Positions 1 through 7,985 of a stretch of DNA of 51,772 nt are shown piece by piece. This stretch comes from DATKEG01 sp035544515 (GTDB lineage Bacteria > Acidobacteriota > Vicinamibacteria > Fen-336), in contig DATKEG010000220.1 in assembly GCA_035544515.1 (NCBI GenBank), positions 1 through 51,772 on the forward strand. The letters are read 5' to 3'. The notes under the pieces were generated by a model, which saw only the letters and a program-made list of their open reading frames with translations, was not told where the DNA came from and searched no databases. Each line of letters opens with the position of its first letter. The stretch's first letter is position 1. A program made the translations under genes and the position numbers.

Positions 1-1
1 C

Positions 2-379
2 GGCGACGACGTGCTGCGCGAGGTGGGCCGGCGCATCTCGGCTACCGTCCGCGAGACCGACCTGCCGGCCCGCTACGGGGGCGAGGAGTTCGCGATCATC
101 CTCCCGGAAACCGACCTCGAGACCGCGCGGGAGGTGGCCGAGCGGATCCGCCTCGCCATCACCGAGGCGCCGGTGGCCACGCGGCGGGGCCCGCTGGCCG
201 TGACGCTCAGCGGCGGTGTGGCCCTCCTCGACGCAGGAACGGCCGACCTGCCGGCGCTCCTCGACGCCGCCGATGCCGCGCTGTATGCGGCCAAGGCGGC
301 GGGCCGGAACCGCGTGTCCATCGCGCCCGCCCAGGGTCCGCACGAGCCTCCGCCCGCCGCGGCGGGTCGGACACCTTGA
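2..379 (+). CDS. GGDEF-domain protein, C-terminal part (diguanylate cyclase), 5' truncated by window
   Basis: The first 125 codons are open from base 2 in frame with the stop at 377-379, so this is the 3' part of a gene that begins outside the window. It carries the second half of a GGDEF domain: a GDDVLREVGRR stretch, then RYGGEEFAIILP, where GGEEF is the active-site loop that binds GTP, and the AADAALYAAKAAGRNRV tail typical of the family. Diguanylate cyclases make cyclic di-GMP from two GTP. A proline- and alanine-rich tail of about 20 residues follows. Sensor or membrane domains would lie upstream and cannot be seen, so the input signal is unknown. Confidence 0.92.
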   Translation, partial: GDDVLREVGRRISATVRETDLPARYGGEEFAIILPETDLETAREVAERIRLAITEAPVATRRGPLAVTLSGGVALLDAGTADLPALLDAADAALYAAKAAGRNRVSIAPAQGPHEPPPAAAGRTP

Positions 380-416
380 CGGTATGCTGTAACTCAGAGC
401 CGCGAGGAGCGCCGAG

Positions 417-488
417 ATGGCCGGCATCGTCACCGTGACCTTGAAACCGGCCCTGGACGTCAGCGAGCGGATGCGCGCCGCCTCCTGA
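417..488 (+). pseudogene. Remnant of a PfkB-type phosphofructokinase N-terminus
   Basis: A 23-codon frame starts at ATG 417, behind a good ribosome binding site (GAGGAG, 7 nt upstream), and stops at TGA 486-488. The first 16 residues, MAGIVTVTLKPALDVS, resemble the opening beta strand of PfkB-family phosphofructokinases, which usually read like MA-I-T-TLNP-LD-S. The rest of a kinase of about 310 residues is missing, and the antiporter operon ends 8 bp further on. I read this as a deletion scar that kept the start region of a sugar kinase. A functional mini-peptide is possible but has no support. Confidence 0.5.
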
Positions 489-495
489 CCGAGGC

Positions 496-2220
496 TCAGC
501 GGACCAGGAGGGCCACCACGCCCAGCGCGACCACGGCCCAGAAGACCGTGAGGCCGATCGGCAGGCGGTGGATGTCCGGGTCGTAGGCCGCCTCGTGGAC
601 GTCCTCCAGGCCCGGCAGCCAGCGCCGGAACACGCCCAAGACCCGCATCGGGTTGCGCCCGAGAGCGGATACGGCGGCCGTGGCCAAAAGGCCCGCGCGC
701 TCCAGACGCGCGCCGGACCGCCGGGCGAGGGCCACCCCGGCGGCGACGGCCGACCGTAGCGGGCGGCGATAGAACCAGTCGGTATCGAGGCTGACCGTCG
801 GCTCGCCGGCGAACTTCCCCAGGAGCAGGGCGAAAGCGATGCCGGTCCCGAGCAGGAGCTGCAGCGCGGAGACGACGTGGTCGATGGTGTAGGGCTCGTA
901 GACCGCGTCGAAGGGCAGCCGCGCGTAGAGCCAGCCCGGGAACAGTCCCAGGCCCGTGCACAGAGCCGCCGCCGCCGCCATGGCCACCAGCATGTTGCGA
1001 GGGATGGGGCGCACTGCGGCGCCGCTCGGCGGACCGAAGAAGGTGAACCAGGGCAGCTTGAGGCCGGTGTGAAGGAAGGTGCCGATGCTGGCCAGGGTCA
1101 GCAGCAGCTCGACGATCGGCCATCCTCCTTCGGCCGCGGCCGAGACGACCATCGACTTGCTGATGAAGCCGTTGAAGAGGGGCACGCTCGAGATGGAGAA
1201 GGCCCCGACCATGTACAGGACGAGCACGGCCTTCATGCGCGAGGCCAGGCCGCCCAGCTCCGTGAGCTTGCGCCGGCCCGTCGCCTCGATGACGGCGCCC
1301 GCGCCCATGAAGAGCAACGCCTTGTAGAGGATGTGGGAGAAGGCGTGCGCGGTGGACCCGTCCAGCGCCAGCGCGGTGCCCATCCCCACGCCCGCCACCA
1401 TGTAGCCGACCTGGCTCACGATGTGGTACGCGAGCAGGCGCCGGATGTCGTTCTCGAGCACGGCATAGACGACGCCGTAGAGCGCCATCACCACGCCGGC
1501 ATACACCAGCACCTCGGCGCCCGGGAAGGCGCGGATGAGGACGTAGACCGCGGTCTTGGTCGTGAAGGCCGAGAGAAACACGCTCCCCGTGACCGAGCCT
1601 TCGGGATACGCATCCGTGAGCCAGGCGTGCAGGGGCGGGATGGCCGCGTTGATGCCCACGCCGGCGACCATCAGCCAGAACGCCGTGCCTTCCGGCACCG
1701 GGCCCACGCGTGTCGTGCCCGTGGCCTGCAGCACGAGGATCCCGGCCAGCAGGAGCGAGCCCGACGCCGCGTGCACCAGCAGGTAGCGCCAGGCGGCCGC
1801 GCGCGACCGCCGGCTGCCGCCGTACCAGACCACGGCGGAGGAGGCGAGGGCCATCAGCTCCCAGAAGAGGAAAAGCGTCACCCAGTCCCCGGCGAACATC
1901 ACCCCCAGCGCCGCCGCCGCGTACACGAGTGTCGCGGCCTGCTCCCCCCCGCGGCGGACATGGAGCGCGTAAAGGGTGCCCAGGCAGGCCATCGTGGCGA
2001 AGACGAGGCCGAAGACCCGCGCGAGGGCGTCCGCGAAGACGACGCGCAGGTCGAGGCCCAGCAGCGTCACGTCGACAGCGGCGCCGGCGGGCAGGGCCAC
2101 CACCGCCACCAGCGCCGCCGCGGCGCCGGCCAGCGCGACGGGCCCGCGCCAGCTCGCGCGCACCAGGCCCTGCAGCACCGCCGCGATCAGCAACGGAACC
2201 GCCGGGTGCAGCGCCGTCAT
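496..2220 (-). CDS. Proton-conducting antiporter subunit, MnhD/NuoL-like (third copy)
   Basis: A 574-residue polytopic membrane protein of the NuoL/M/N-MrpA/D antiporter family. The conserved glutamate of TM5 is visible in FLFWELMA and a TM lysine in AFTTKTAVY. The family signature around NDIRRLLAYHIVSQVGYM and SHILYKALLF is intact. The C-terminal part carries the LDTDWFYRR stretch often seen after the antiporter core of such subunits. The ATG at 2218-2220 overlaps the stop of the upstream 73-residue protein by 2 nt, so this is the last gene of the operon. It is the third antiporter-like subunit of the cluster and probably takes the place of MrpA. Ion specificity cannot be read from the sequence. 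Confidence 0.88.
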   Translation of the reverse strand: MTALHPAVPLLIAAVLQGLVRASWRGPVALAGAAAALVAVVALPAGAAVDVTLLGLDLRVVFADALARVFGLVFATMACLGTLYALHVRRGGEQAATLVYAAAALGVMFAGDWVTLFLFWELMALASSAVVWYGGSRRSRAAAWRYLLVHAASGSLLLAGILVLQATGTTRVGPVPEGTAFWLMVAGVGINAAIPPLHAWLTDAYPEGSVTGSVFLSAFTTKTAVYVLIRAFPGAEVLVYAGVVMALYGVVYAVLENDIRRLLAYHIVSQVGYMVAGVGMGTALALDGSTAHAFSHILYKALLFMGAGAVIEATGRRKLTELGGLASRMKAVLVLYMVGAFSISSVPLFNGFISKSMVVSAAAEGGWPIVELLLTLASIGTFLHTGLKLPWFTFFGPPSGAAVRPIPRNMLVAMAAAAALCTGLGLFPGWLYARLPFDAVYEPYTIDHVVSALQLLLGTGIAFALLLGKFAGEPTVSLDTDWFYRRPLRSAVAAGVALARRSGARLERAGLLATAAVSALGRNPMRVLGVFRRWLPGLEDVHEAAYDPDIHRLPIGLTVFWAVVALGVVALLVR

Positions 2221-2438
2221 TCGTCCTCGCCGTAGTAGGACTCGGGCTTCTGCAGCCCGGCCGCGCCCAAGGCCTTCGAGCCCAGGACGATGAGCGCACA
2301 GCCCGCGGCGCCGTACACGAGGTCGAAGGCGGGCACGGAATGCCAGGGCAGGACGGGATGCGCGGCCTGGCGAAACACGATCTCCAGGACCACGGTCGCG
2401 CCCGCGAGGAGGGCCGTGACCGAAAAGCCTCGCGTCAC
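2217..2438 (-). CDS. Small membrane protein of the antiporter cluster
   Basis: A 73-residue protein with two hydrophobic segments (about residues 7-24 and 36-56) and a charged tail ending KPESYYGEDE. It starts at a GTG that overlaps the stop of the upstream antiporter subunit by 4 nt, and its own stop overlaps the start of the next one. Tight coupling between two MnhD-like genes argues for a structural or assembly role in the same complex. I know of similar small proteins in Mrp/Mbh-like clusters but no assigned function, so it stays a conserved hypothetical. Confidence 0.75.
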   Translation of the reverse strand: MTRGFSVTALLAGATVVLEIVFRQAAHPVLPWHSVPAFDLVYGAAGCALIVLGSKALGAAGLQKPESYYGEDE

Positions 2439-3919
2439 CGCGTCCCCCCGGCCACGACACTCTCCGCCGCCTGCCAGGCCAGCGCGTAGAACCGCAGCCC
2501 CGCGTCCGGGACGAGGCCCAGCGCGATCGACGCGGCCGCGGTCAGGGCGAGCGGGACCCAGATCGCGGGCGAGGGCTCCTCGAACCGCAGCCGGCCCTCG
2601 CCGCCCAGGAACGCCGCGTACGCGATCGGGTAGAAGTAGGCGACGTTGAACAGGCCGCTCACCACGAGCACGGCGATGAAGGCGCCGTGCCCGGCCTCGA
2701 GCGCGCCCACGCCCAGGTTCCACTTGCTGACGAAGCCGGCGAAGGCGGGCACCCCCGCCAGCCCGAGCGCGCCCACGGTGAAGGCGGCCATGGTCACCGG
2801 CATCCGCCGGCCGATGCCTTCCAGCTCGGACACCTCGGACTTGTGGGTGCGCACGTAGATGCTGCCCGCGCAGAAGAACAGCGTGATCTTCATGAAGCCG
2901 TGCGCCGCCATGTGGAAGATCGCGCCGGCCAGCGCGGCCGCGGACCCCAGGCCGGCCCCGAGCACGATGTACGAGAGCTGGCCGATGGTGGAGTAGGCCA
3001 GCCGGCGCTTGAGGTTCTGCTCCCCGAGCGCGCGCACCGAGGCCAGCAGGATGGTCACCGCGGCCGCGGTGGCCAGGACGACGTCGGCCCCGAGCTGCCG
3101 CATCAGGTCCACGCCGAACACCCACCCGACGACGCGCACGCAGGCGAACGTCCCCGCCTTGACCACGGCCACGGCGTGCAGGAGCGCGCTCACCGGTGTG
3201 GGCGCGACCATGGCCGCGGGGAGCCAGGCGTGGAGCGGCATGATGGCGGCCTTGACCCCGGCGCCGGCGATGAACAGCGCGAAGAGCAGCCAGAGGACGG
3301 GCGGCGAGGCGGTGCCGGCCAGGAAGCCACCCGGCCGGAACTCCTCCCCGGGAGCGAGCCAGGCCGTGCCTACGATGGCCACGAGCAGCAGTTGGCCGGC
3401 GGCGAGCGTGTAGGCCAGGTACTTCCGTCCTGCGGCGACGGCCTCGTCCGTCCGCTTGTGCACGACCAGGGGGTAGGTCGCGAGGGTCAGCACCTCGTAG
3501 AAGACGAAGAACGTGACCAGGTTCGCGGCCAGGGCGATGCCCAGCGCCGCCGAGACGCAGACCGCGAAGAACGCGTAGTAACCGGCCTGGTGCTTCTCCT
3601 TCTCCGCGCGCATGTAGCCCACGTTGTAGACGGAGGTGAGGACCCAGAGACCCGAGGCGAGCAGCGCGAAGAGGAGCCCGAAGGCGTCGGCCCGGAGGCG
3701 AAGGGCGAACCCGCCCACCAGGGGGACGAGCGTCGTGGCCGGCTGTCGTCCGGCCAGCACCTCGGGCAGCATCGAGGCCAGCAGCCCGAAGGCGGCGAGC
3801 GCCGCGAGGACGCTCCAGGCGTCGCGGAGGTTCGCCCGGCGGCCCGACGCGAGCACGAGCCCGCCCGCGACCGCCGGCGCGAGCACGGCCAGCGCGGGAC
3901 GGAGATCGCCCGGCTCCAC
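2435..3919 (-). CDS. Proton-conducting antiporter subunit, MnhD/NuoM-like (second copy)
   Basis: A 494-residue membrane protein of the MrpD/NuoM family with about 14 TM segments. Key residues are in place: the TM5 glutamate in FFVFYEVLTLATYP, the TM7 lysine in AVAVVKAGTF, and the core signature GEQNLKRRLAYSTIGQLSYI followed by a broken-helix region with HMAAHGFMKITLFF. The GTG start at 3917-3919 lies one base after the stop of mnhD, and a longer frame upstream would run inside mnhD. The gene continues the operon and reads into the 73-residue protein by a GTGA overlap. It is probably a proton or sodium channel subunit. Confidence 0.88.
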   Translation of the reverse strand: MEPGDLRPALAVLAPAVAGGLVLASGRRANLRDAWSVLAALAAFGLLASMLPEVLAGRQPATTLVPLVGGFALRLRADAFGLLFALLASGLWVLTSVYNVGYMRAEKEKHQAGYYAFFAVCVSAALGIALAANLVTFFVFYEVLTLATYPLVVHKRTDEAVAAGRKYLAYTLAAGQLLLVAIVGTAWLAPGEEFRPGGFLAGTASPPVLWLLFALFIAGAGVKAAIMPLHAWLPAAMVAPTPVSALLHAVAVVKAGTFACVRVVGWVFGVDLMRQLGADVVLATAAAVTILLASVRALGEQNLKRRLAYSTIGQLSYIVLGAGLGSAAALAGAIFHMAAHGFMKITLFFCAGSIYVRTHKSEVSELEGIGRRMPVTMAAFTVGALGLAGVPAFAGFVSKWNLGVGALEAGHGAFIAVLVVSGLFNVAYFYPIAYAAFLGGEGRLRFEEPSPAIWVPLALTAAASIALGLVPDAGLRFYALAWQAAESVVAGGTR

Positions 3920-3920
3920 C

Positions 3921-5387
3921 TCAGCGCCCCACGCCCGCGAGAGCGGGCCGCAACACGCCCTCGACCAGGCTCTGGTTGAACACGGCCAGGGCCACGACGC
4001 CGAGCGCGAGGACCAGCGTGGGCGCCAGCATGGCCGGGGGCGCTTCGGCGCGAGGCGCATCCTCGGGCTTCGCCGGCCGAAGGTACGCGACCTCGATGAC
4101 ACGGAACATGTACACTGCGGTCAGCAGGCTGCTCGTCACGATGGCCAACACGTAGGGCCAGGCGCCACGCTCGAGCGCTCCCAGGACCAGGTACCACTTG
4201 CTGAAGAAGCCGCCCGTCGGCGGCAGCCCGATCATCGAGAGAGAGGCGACCACGAAGGCGGCCATGGTCAGGGGGAGCCGCCGGCCCATCCCCGCGTACC
4301 CGGCGATGGCCCACGTCCCGGCGCGATGCTGCACGTTGCCCGACACCATGAAGAGACAGGACTTCATGACGGCGTGGTTCACCACGTGGAGCAGCGCCCC
4401 GACCAGCGCGGCGGCGTTGCCCAGACCGAGGCCCATCACGATGTAGCCCATTTGCCCGATGCTCGAGTACGCGAGCATCCGGCGCAGATCGCTCTGGGCC
4501 AGGGCCATGACCGATCCGGCCACGACCGCGATCGCGGCGGTGAGAGAGAGCAGGTCGAGCACCCGGTCCGCCACCCCTTCGGCCGGCAGGATGAAGAAGA
4601 GGAACCGCAGGAGCACGTACACGCCCACCTTGCTCATGGAAGCGGAGATGAAGCTCACCGCGGGCGTGGGCGCGTAGGCGTACGCGTCCGGCAGCCATCC
4701 GTGGAGGGGGAACAGCGCCGTCTTGATCGCGAGGCCCACGACGACGAGCGCCACGGCCGTGGCCACGATCGCGGGAGGCGCGGAGCCGCCGAGCCGCGCG
4801 GCGAGGTCGGCCATGTTCAGCGTGCCCGTGGCGGCGTAGAGGTAGCCGATCCCCAGCAGGTAGAAGGAGGCGGCGATCGTCCCCACCAGCAGGTAGCGGA
4901 ACGCGGCCACCGCCGCCCGGTCGCCGCCGCCGGAGAGCAGCGCGTAGGCGGCGAGGGCCGAGATCTCGAGGAACACGTACAGGTTGAACGCGTCACCGGT
5001 GACCACGATGCCGAGCAGGCCCGCGGTCAGCAGCAGGTGGAGCGCGTGGAAGACCGCGGCCTGCAGGCCGCTCCGCTGCCTGAGCGAGGGTCCGGCGTAG
5101 ACGCCGGTGAGCAGGCCCATGAAGGAGATGAGCACGGCCATGCCGCCGCCCAGGCCGTCGATCACGTATTCGATGCCCCAGGGCGGCGCCCATCCCCCCA
5201 GCTCGTAACGCCAGGGTCCGGCCTGCAGGGCGACGCGCAGCGCGCCCAGCGCAAAGAGATGGGTGAAGAGCAGGAGGCCGAGCGAGAGCCCGCGCGCCAG
5301 GCGGCCCGAGAGGAGGCCCGCGACCGGCACCACCACCGCGCCCGCCAGGGGCAGCACGACGATCAGGATGGGGAGGTGTCGGGTCAA
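3921..5387 (-). CDS. mnhD: Na+/H+ antiporter subunit D (MnhD/MrpD)
   Basis: A 488-residue polytopic protein and the best MrpD match of the three antiporter-like subunits. The stretch VVTGDAFNLYVFLEISALAA carries the conserved TM5 glutamate, ASMSKVGVYVLLRF the TM7 lysine, and SDLRRMLAYSSIGQMGYI the family signature, with a later HVVNHAVMKSCLF helix. It starts with TTG at 5385-5387, overlapping the mnhC stop by 3 nt inside TTGA, which fixes the start. It sits directly after mnhC, as in Mrp and Mbh operons. In Mrp complexes MrpD carries the proton path for cation/proton exchange in the inner membrane. Confidence 0.93.
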   Translation of the reverse strand: MTRHLPILIVVLPLAGAVVVPVAGLLSGRLARGLSLGLLLFTHLFALGALRVALQAGPWRYELGGWAPPWGIEYVIDGLGGGMAVLISFMGLLTGVYAGPSLRQRSGLQAAVFHALHLLLTAGLLGIVVTGDAFNLYVFLEISALAAYALLSGGGDRAAVAAFRYLLVGTIAASFYLLGIGYLYAATGTLNMADLAARLGGSAPPAIVATAVALVVVGLAIKTALFPLHGWLPDAYAYAPTPAVSFISASMSKVGVYVLLRFLFFILPAEGVADRVLDLLSLTAAIAVVAGSVMALAQSDLRRMLAYSSIGQMGYIVMGLGLGNAAALVGALLHVVNHAVMKSCLFMVSGNVQHRAGTWAIAGYAGMGRRLPLTMAAFVVASLSMIGLPPTGGFFSKWYLVLGALERGAWPYVLAIVTSSLLTAVYMFRVIEVAYLRPAKPEDAPRAEAPPAMLAPTLVLALGVVALAVFNQSLVEGVLRPALAGVGR

Positions 5388-5734
5388 TCCCTCAGGCGGC
5401 GGAGCAGCTCCCCCTCCTCCAGTGTCCCGTAACGGCGGTGGATGCGGACGAGCAGCGCGAGGGCCACGCCGTTGGTGGAGACGCCCACGACGATCGCGGT
5501 CAGCATCAGGGCGTGCGGCAGGGGGTTGACGTAGTCGCGCGCCCGCGGGCTCGCGTCCAGGGCGATGGGCGGATGCGCCCCTTCCTTGGCCGCCAGCGCG
5601 ATGAAGAACGCGATCACCGCCGCCTGCAGGATGCCCATCGCCAACAGCTTCCGAACGAGGTTCCGGCGGACCAGCATCCCGTGCAGGCCCAGGAGCAGGA
5701 GGGCGACGACGATGACGTATTCGGCGTGCGCCAT
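5384..5734 (-). CDS. mnhC: Na+/H+ antiporter subunit C (MnhC/MrpC, NuoK-like)
   Basis: A 116-residue protein with three TM helices, the size and shape of MrpC/NuoK. Typical features are the early GLHGMLVRRNLVRKLLAMGI segment and the HALMLTAIVVGVSTNGVALAL segment, where the family has conserved buried polar residues. The ATG at 5732-5734 shares one base with the mnhB stop. It packs between MrpA- and MrpD-type subunits in known Mrp structures. The order B-C-D is canonical, so the assignment is firm. Confidence 0.92.
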   Translation of the reverse strand: MAHAEYVIVVALLLLGLHGMLVRRNLVRKLLAMGILQAAVIAFFIALAAKEGAHPPIALDASPRARDYVNPLPHALMLTAIVVGVSTNGVALALLVRIHRRYGTLEEGELLRRLRD

Positions 5735-6165
5735 CAGGCCTGCTCCTCCCCCACCAGGGTCTCGAAGATCAGGATCATGACGCCCATGACGGCCAGTCCC
5801 ACGCCGACCTCGATACCGAAGCTGCCCACGGCGCGGACGTGGGGCGGGTCGATCCCGAGCGGCAGGGCGCCATAATCGAGGAAGTTCCCTCCGAACAGGA
5901 GCGCCAGGAAGCCGATCCCGGCATAGAGGACGAGCCCCGCCGCGGCCAGGGCCAGGCTCTCCGCCGTGTCGAGGCCCCAGCTCTCCCGCCGGCCGCGGAC
6001 CAGGCGCACGACGATGAGCGCCGCCGCCGAGATCACGCCGCCCTGGAAGCCCCCGCCCGGGCTGCCGTGCCCGTGGCCGATCACGTACAGGGCGAACAGC
6101 AGGATGGAGGGGGTGAGCAGCCGCACGGCGGTGTCGAGGACCGGGCTTCCGAACGATCGCTTCAC
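5734..6165 (-). CDS. mnhB: Na+/H+ antiporter subunit B (MnhB/MrpB)
   Basis: A 143-residue membrane protein with four predicted TM segments. The family signature GHGHGSPGGGFQGGVISAAA lies near residues 29-48, and LLFGGNFLDYGALPLG and GSFGIEVGVGLAVMGVM match MrpB. It begins with GTG at 6163-6165, which overlaps the stop of the MbhD/E-like gene in a GTGA junction. It belongs to the Mrp module in the inner membrane, next to the C-terminal MrpA-like domains that the upstream gene supplies as a separate protein. Confidence 0.93.
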   Translation of the reverse strand: MKRSFGSPVLDTAVRLLTPSILLFALYVIGHGHGSPGGGFQGGVISAAALIVVRLVRGRRESWGLDTAESLALAAAGLVLYAGIGFLALLFGGNFLDYGALPLGIDPPHVRAVGSFGIEVGVGLAVMGVMILIFETLVGEEQA

Positions 6166-6719
6166 GAGGGCTTTCCGGCGCCGTGCCCCACGGAGCCCAG
6201 GATCAGGAGGCAGGCCAGGCCCGCGGTGAAGATCACGATCGCCTCCCCCAGCGTGTCGTAGCCTCGATAGTCGGCCAGGACGCCGGTGACCAGGTTGGGG
6301 GCGCCCGTCTCCGCGGGCCCGGCCTCGATGTAGCGAGGCGAGACGTGGCGCGCGGGCGGGGCCTCGGGGTCGCCCAGGGGCGGGAGGGCGGCGGTCGCGC
6401 GCAGCAGGGCGATGCCCGCGACGCCCAGGCCCAGCGCGACCGCGAGGCTCGGCACGCGGGCGGCCGGGCGCTCGCGCCCCCGCGAGCGGCGCTCGGTGCG
6501 GAAGATCACGGCCACGAACAACACCGTGGTGATGGCGGCGCCGACCGCAGCCTCCGTGAAGGCGACGTCGAGCGCGCCCAGGCTCGCGTAGAACATGGCC
6601 GAGAAGAAGCTGAACGCGCCGAAGCCGATGACCGCGGCCAGCAGGTCCTTCACGGTCAGGGCGGCGACCGCGGAGACGAGCGCGAGCAGCAGGAACAGCG
6701 TGTCGAGCCCCGCGATCAT
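6162..6719 (-). CDS. MbhD-MbhE-like subunit (equals the C-terminal domains of MrpA)
   Basis: A 185-residue protein with two parts. Residues 1-75 form the MbhD-like DUF4040 domain, with KDLLAAVIGFGAFSFFSAMFY and the LGALDVAFTEAAVGAAI segment. After a charged linker and two further hydrophobic stretches, residues 145-180 match MbhE, with GVLADYRGYDTLGEAIVIFTAG. In MrpA these domains follow a large antiporter domain; here they stand alone, as in archaeal Mbh complexes where MbhD and MbhE are separate. The ATG at 6717-6719 overlaps the mnhG stop. An upstream in-frame extension would lie inside mnhG. Confidence 0.87.
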   Translation of the reverse strand: MIAGLDTLFLLLALVSAVAALTVKDLLAAVIGFGAFSFFSAMFYASLGALDVAFTEAAVGAAITTVLFVAVIFRTERRSRGRERPAARVPSLAVALGLGVAGIALLRATAALPPLGDPEAPPARHVSPRYIEAGPAETGAPNLVTGVLADYRGYDTLGEAIVIFTAGLACLLILGSVGHGAGKPS

Positions 6720-7042
6720 CGCTTCTCCTCCGCCTTCCCCCTGCGCCATGGCTCCAGCCCGGACTTCAGGGCCGCCCGTCCCAGGGCATGGGTGGCCACG
6801 GGGTTGGCCAGGCCGACGAACACGAGGATCAGGAGCAGCTTGAGGACGTGCAGCGCGTCGTCCTGCTGCAGCGCGAGGCCCAGGACCATCAGCCCGACGC
6901 CGAGCGTGTCGCACTTGCCCATCGCGTGCAGGCGCGTGTAGAAGTCCGGCAGGCGCAGGACGCCGACGACGCCGGTGACGATGAAGAACGCCCCCGCCAC
7001 CAGGAGCCCGTCGCCCAGCCGCTCGAGCGCCGCCGGGATCAT
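6716..7042 (-). CDS. mnhG: Na+/H+ antiporter subunit G (MnhG/MrpG)
   Basis: A 108-residue protein with three TM helices. It has the MrpG signature GVLRLPDFYTRLHAMGKCDTLG at about residues 26-47, then ILVFVGLANPVATHALGRAA. The ATG at 7040-7042 overlaps the mnhF stop by 4 nt and its own stop overlaps the start of the MbhD/E gene. MrpG is a small accessory subunit beside MrpE and MrpF. A charged tail (KAEEKR) ends the protein. Confidence 0.92.
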   Translation of the reverse strand: MIPAALERLGDGLLVAGAFFIVTGVVGVLRLPDFYTRLHAMGKCDTLGVGLMVLGLALQQDDALHVLKLLLILVFVGLANPVATHALGRAALKSGLEPWRRGKAEEKR

Positions 7043-7311
7043 GGCTCCCTCGCTTCCTTGCTCTCGAAGTACTTGGCCAGCGCGAGCGACCCCACGAAGC
7101 TGATCAGGCCGTAGGAGAGCGAGATGTCCACGAACGCGTCGATGCGTCCGAGGAGCGCGCCCATCAGGAGCAGCAGCACGATCGTCTTCGTGCCGAGCAG
7201 GCCCAGCCCGGTGAGGCGGTCGAAGATCGTCGGCCCGCGGACCACCCGGTAGAGCGACAGCGTGGTGGCGAGGGCCAGGACCACGGTGACGCCCAGCAGG
7301 AAGGGCCTCAC
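7039..7311 (-). CDS. mnhF: Na+/H+ antiporter subunit F (MnhF/MrpF)
   Basis: A 90-residue three-helix protein. The MrpF signature is clear in LYRVVRGPTIFDRLTGLGLL and in RIDAFVDISLSYGLISFVGSLA. The GTG start at 7309-7311 forms a GTGA overlap with the mnhE stop, which excludes the longer upstream frame. It follows mnhE as in all Mrp and Mbh operons. Confidence 0.92.
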   Translation of the reverse strand: MRPFLLGVTVVLALATTLSLYRVVRGPTIFDRLTGLGLLGTKTIVLLLLMGALLGRIDAFVDISLSYGLISFVGSLALAKYFESKEAREP

Positions 7312-7838
7312 GCGGCGCCGTCCTCCCCCGCGCCGAACACGCGGCCGATGCGGCGCTGCATGTCGCCTTCCTCGCCGCCGGGGAGCAGGCTGTGCGCGCT
7401 CGCCTCGTTCAGGGCGTGGACGAGGAACTCGTCGCCGTCCACGTCGAGGGTGACCGTGCCCGGGGTGAGCGTGATCGAGTTGGCCAGGGTCAAGCGCGCG
7501 AGAGGGTGGGGCAGATGCGTCGGCAGCCGCAGGACGCGCGGATCGATCGGCAGGCGCGGTTGCAGGATCACCCAGGCCACCTGGAAGCTGCTCTGCACGA
7601 TCTGGAGCACGAGCCACGGCAGGAAGAGCGCGAACCGCAGGACCACCCCCGGACGCAGGGGGGCGGTGGCACCGGGCCCGATGGCCGGCGGCAGCGCCAG
7701 CAGCCGGCGCGTCACGGCCGCCACCACGGCCGCGCTCGCGGCGCCCATCAGCAGGTGCAGCGCGTCGAGCTTGCCCGAGAGGAGCACCCAGAGGGCGAAC
7801 AGCGCGAGCGTCCAGATGGCCGTGTTGCGCCGGGGCAT
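7308..7838 (-). CDS. mnhE: Na+/H+ antiporter subunit E (MnhE/MrpE)
   Basis: A 176-residue protein that opens the antiporter operon. Three hydrophobic helices (WTLALFALWVLLSG, LLMGAASAAVVAAV and VVLRFALFLPWLVLQIV) precede a soluble domain with the MrpE landmarks LTLANSITLTPGTVTLDVDG and FLVHALNEAS. I chose the ATG at 7836-7838, which has GGAG about 10 nt upstream and gives the usual family length. An ATG at 7881-7883 would add 15 residues but lies only 4 nt after a likely -10 element, so it may not be transcribed. Genes E to the last subunit are joined by short overlaps and must be one transcript. Confidence 0.9.
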   Translation of the reverse strand: MPRRNTAIWTLALFALWVLLSGKLDALHLLMGAASAAVVAAVTRRLLALPPAIGPGATAPLRPGVVLRFALFLPWLVLQIVQSSFQVAWVILQPRLPIDPRVLRLPTHLPHPLARLTLANSITLTPGTVTLDVDGDEFLVHALNEASAHSLLPGGEEGDMQRRIGRVFGAGEDGAA

Positions 7839-7887
7839 GTCGAGGATCGTCTCCGTGTGGACCGCGGCGATTCGCGGATCCATCCCG

Positions 7888-7893
7888 ATTCTA
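7888..7893 (-). promoter_or_regulatory. Probable -10 element of the antiporter operon
   Basis: On the minus strand these bases read TAGAAT, a 5/6 match to the -10 consensus. A transcript would start about 7 nt downstream, near 7881, giving a leader of about 43 nt before the mnhE ATG at 7838 with its GGAG. No good -35 is visible at 17 nt. It is back to back with the metK promoter. Confidence 0.35.
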
Positions 7894-7951
7894 TGTCCGG
7901 ATCCACGGCACGGTCGCGTGCCCGTGGCCGGCGCGTATGACACAGAACCCC

Positions 7952-7980
7952 TTGCAAACGGCGGCCGGCCGGTGCATATT
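7952..7980 (+). promoter_or_regulatory. Sigma70-type promoter of the riboswitch-metK operon
   Basis: TTGCAA at 7952-7957 (4/6) and CATATT at 7975-7980 (4/6) are separated by 17 nt. Transcription would start near 7987, one base before the first helix of the riboswitch aptamer, a position that fits well. Confidence 0.6.
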
Positions 7981-7985
7981 GGCTC

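Noticed and set aside
877..2235. A 452-codon plus-strand frame opposite the third antiporter subunit.
   Set aside because: Its translation is low-complexity, rich in His, Gly, Arg and Glu, and matches the reverse of a clear membrane protein.
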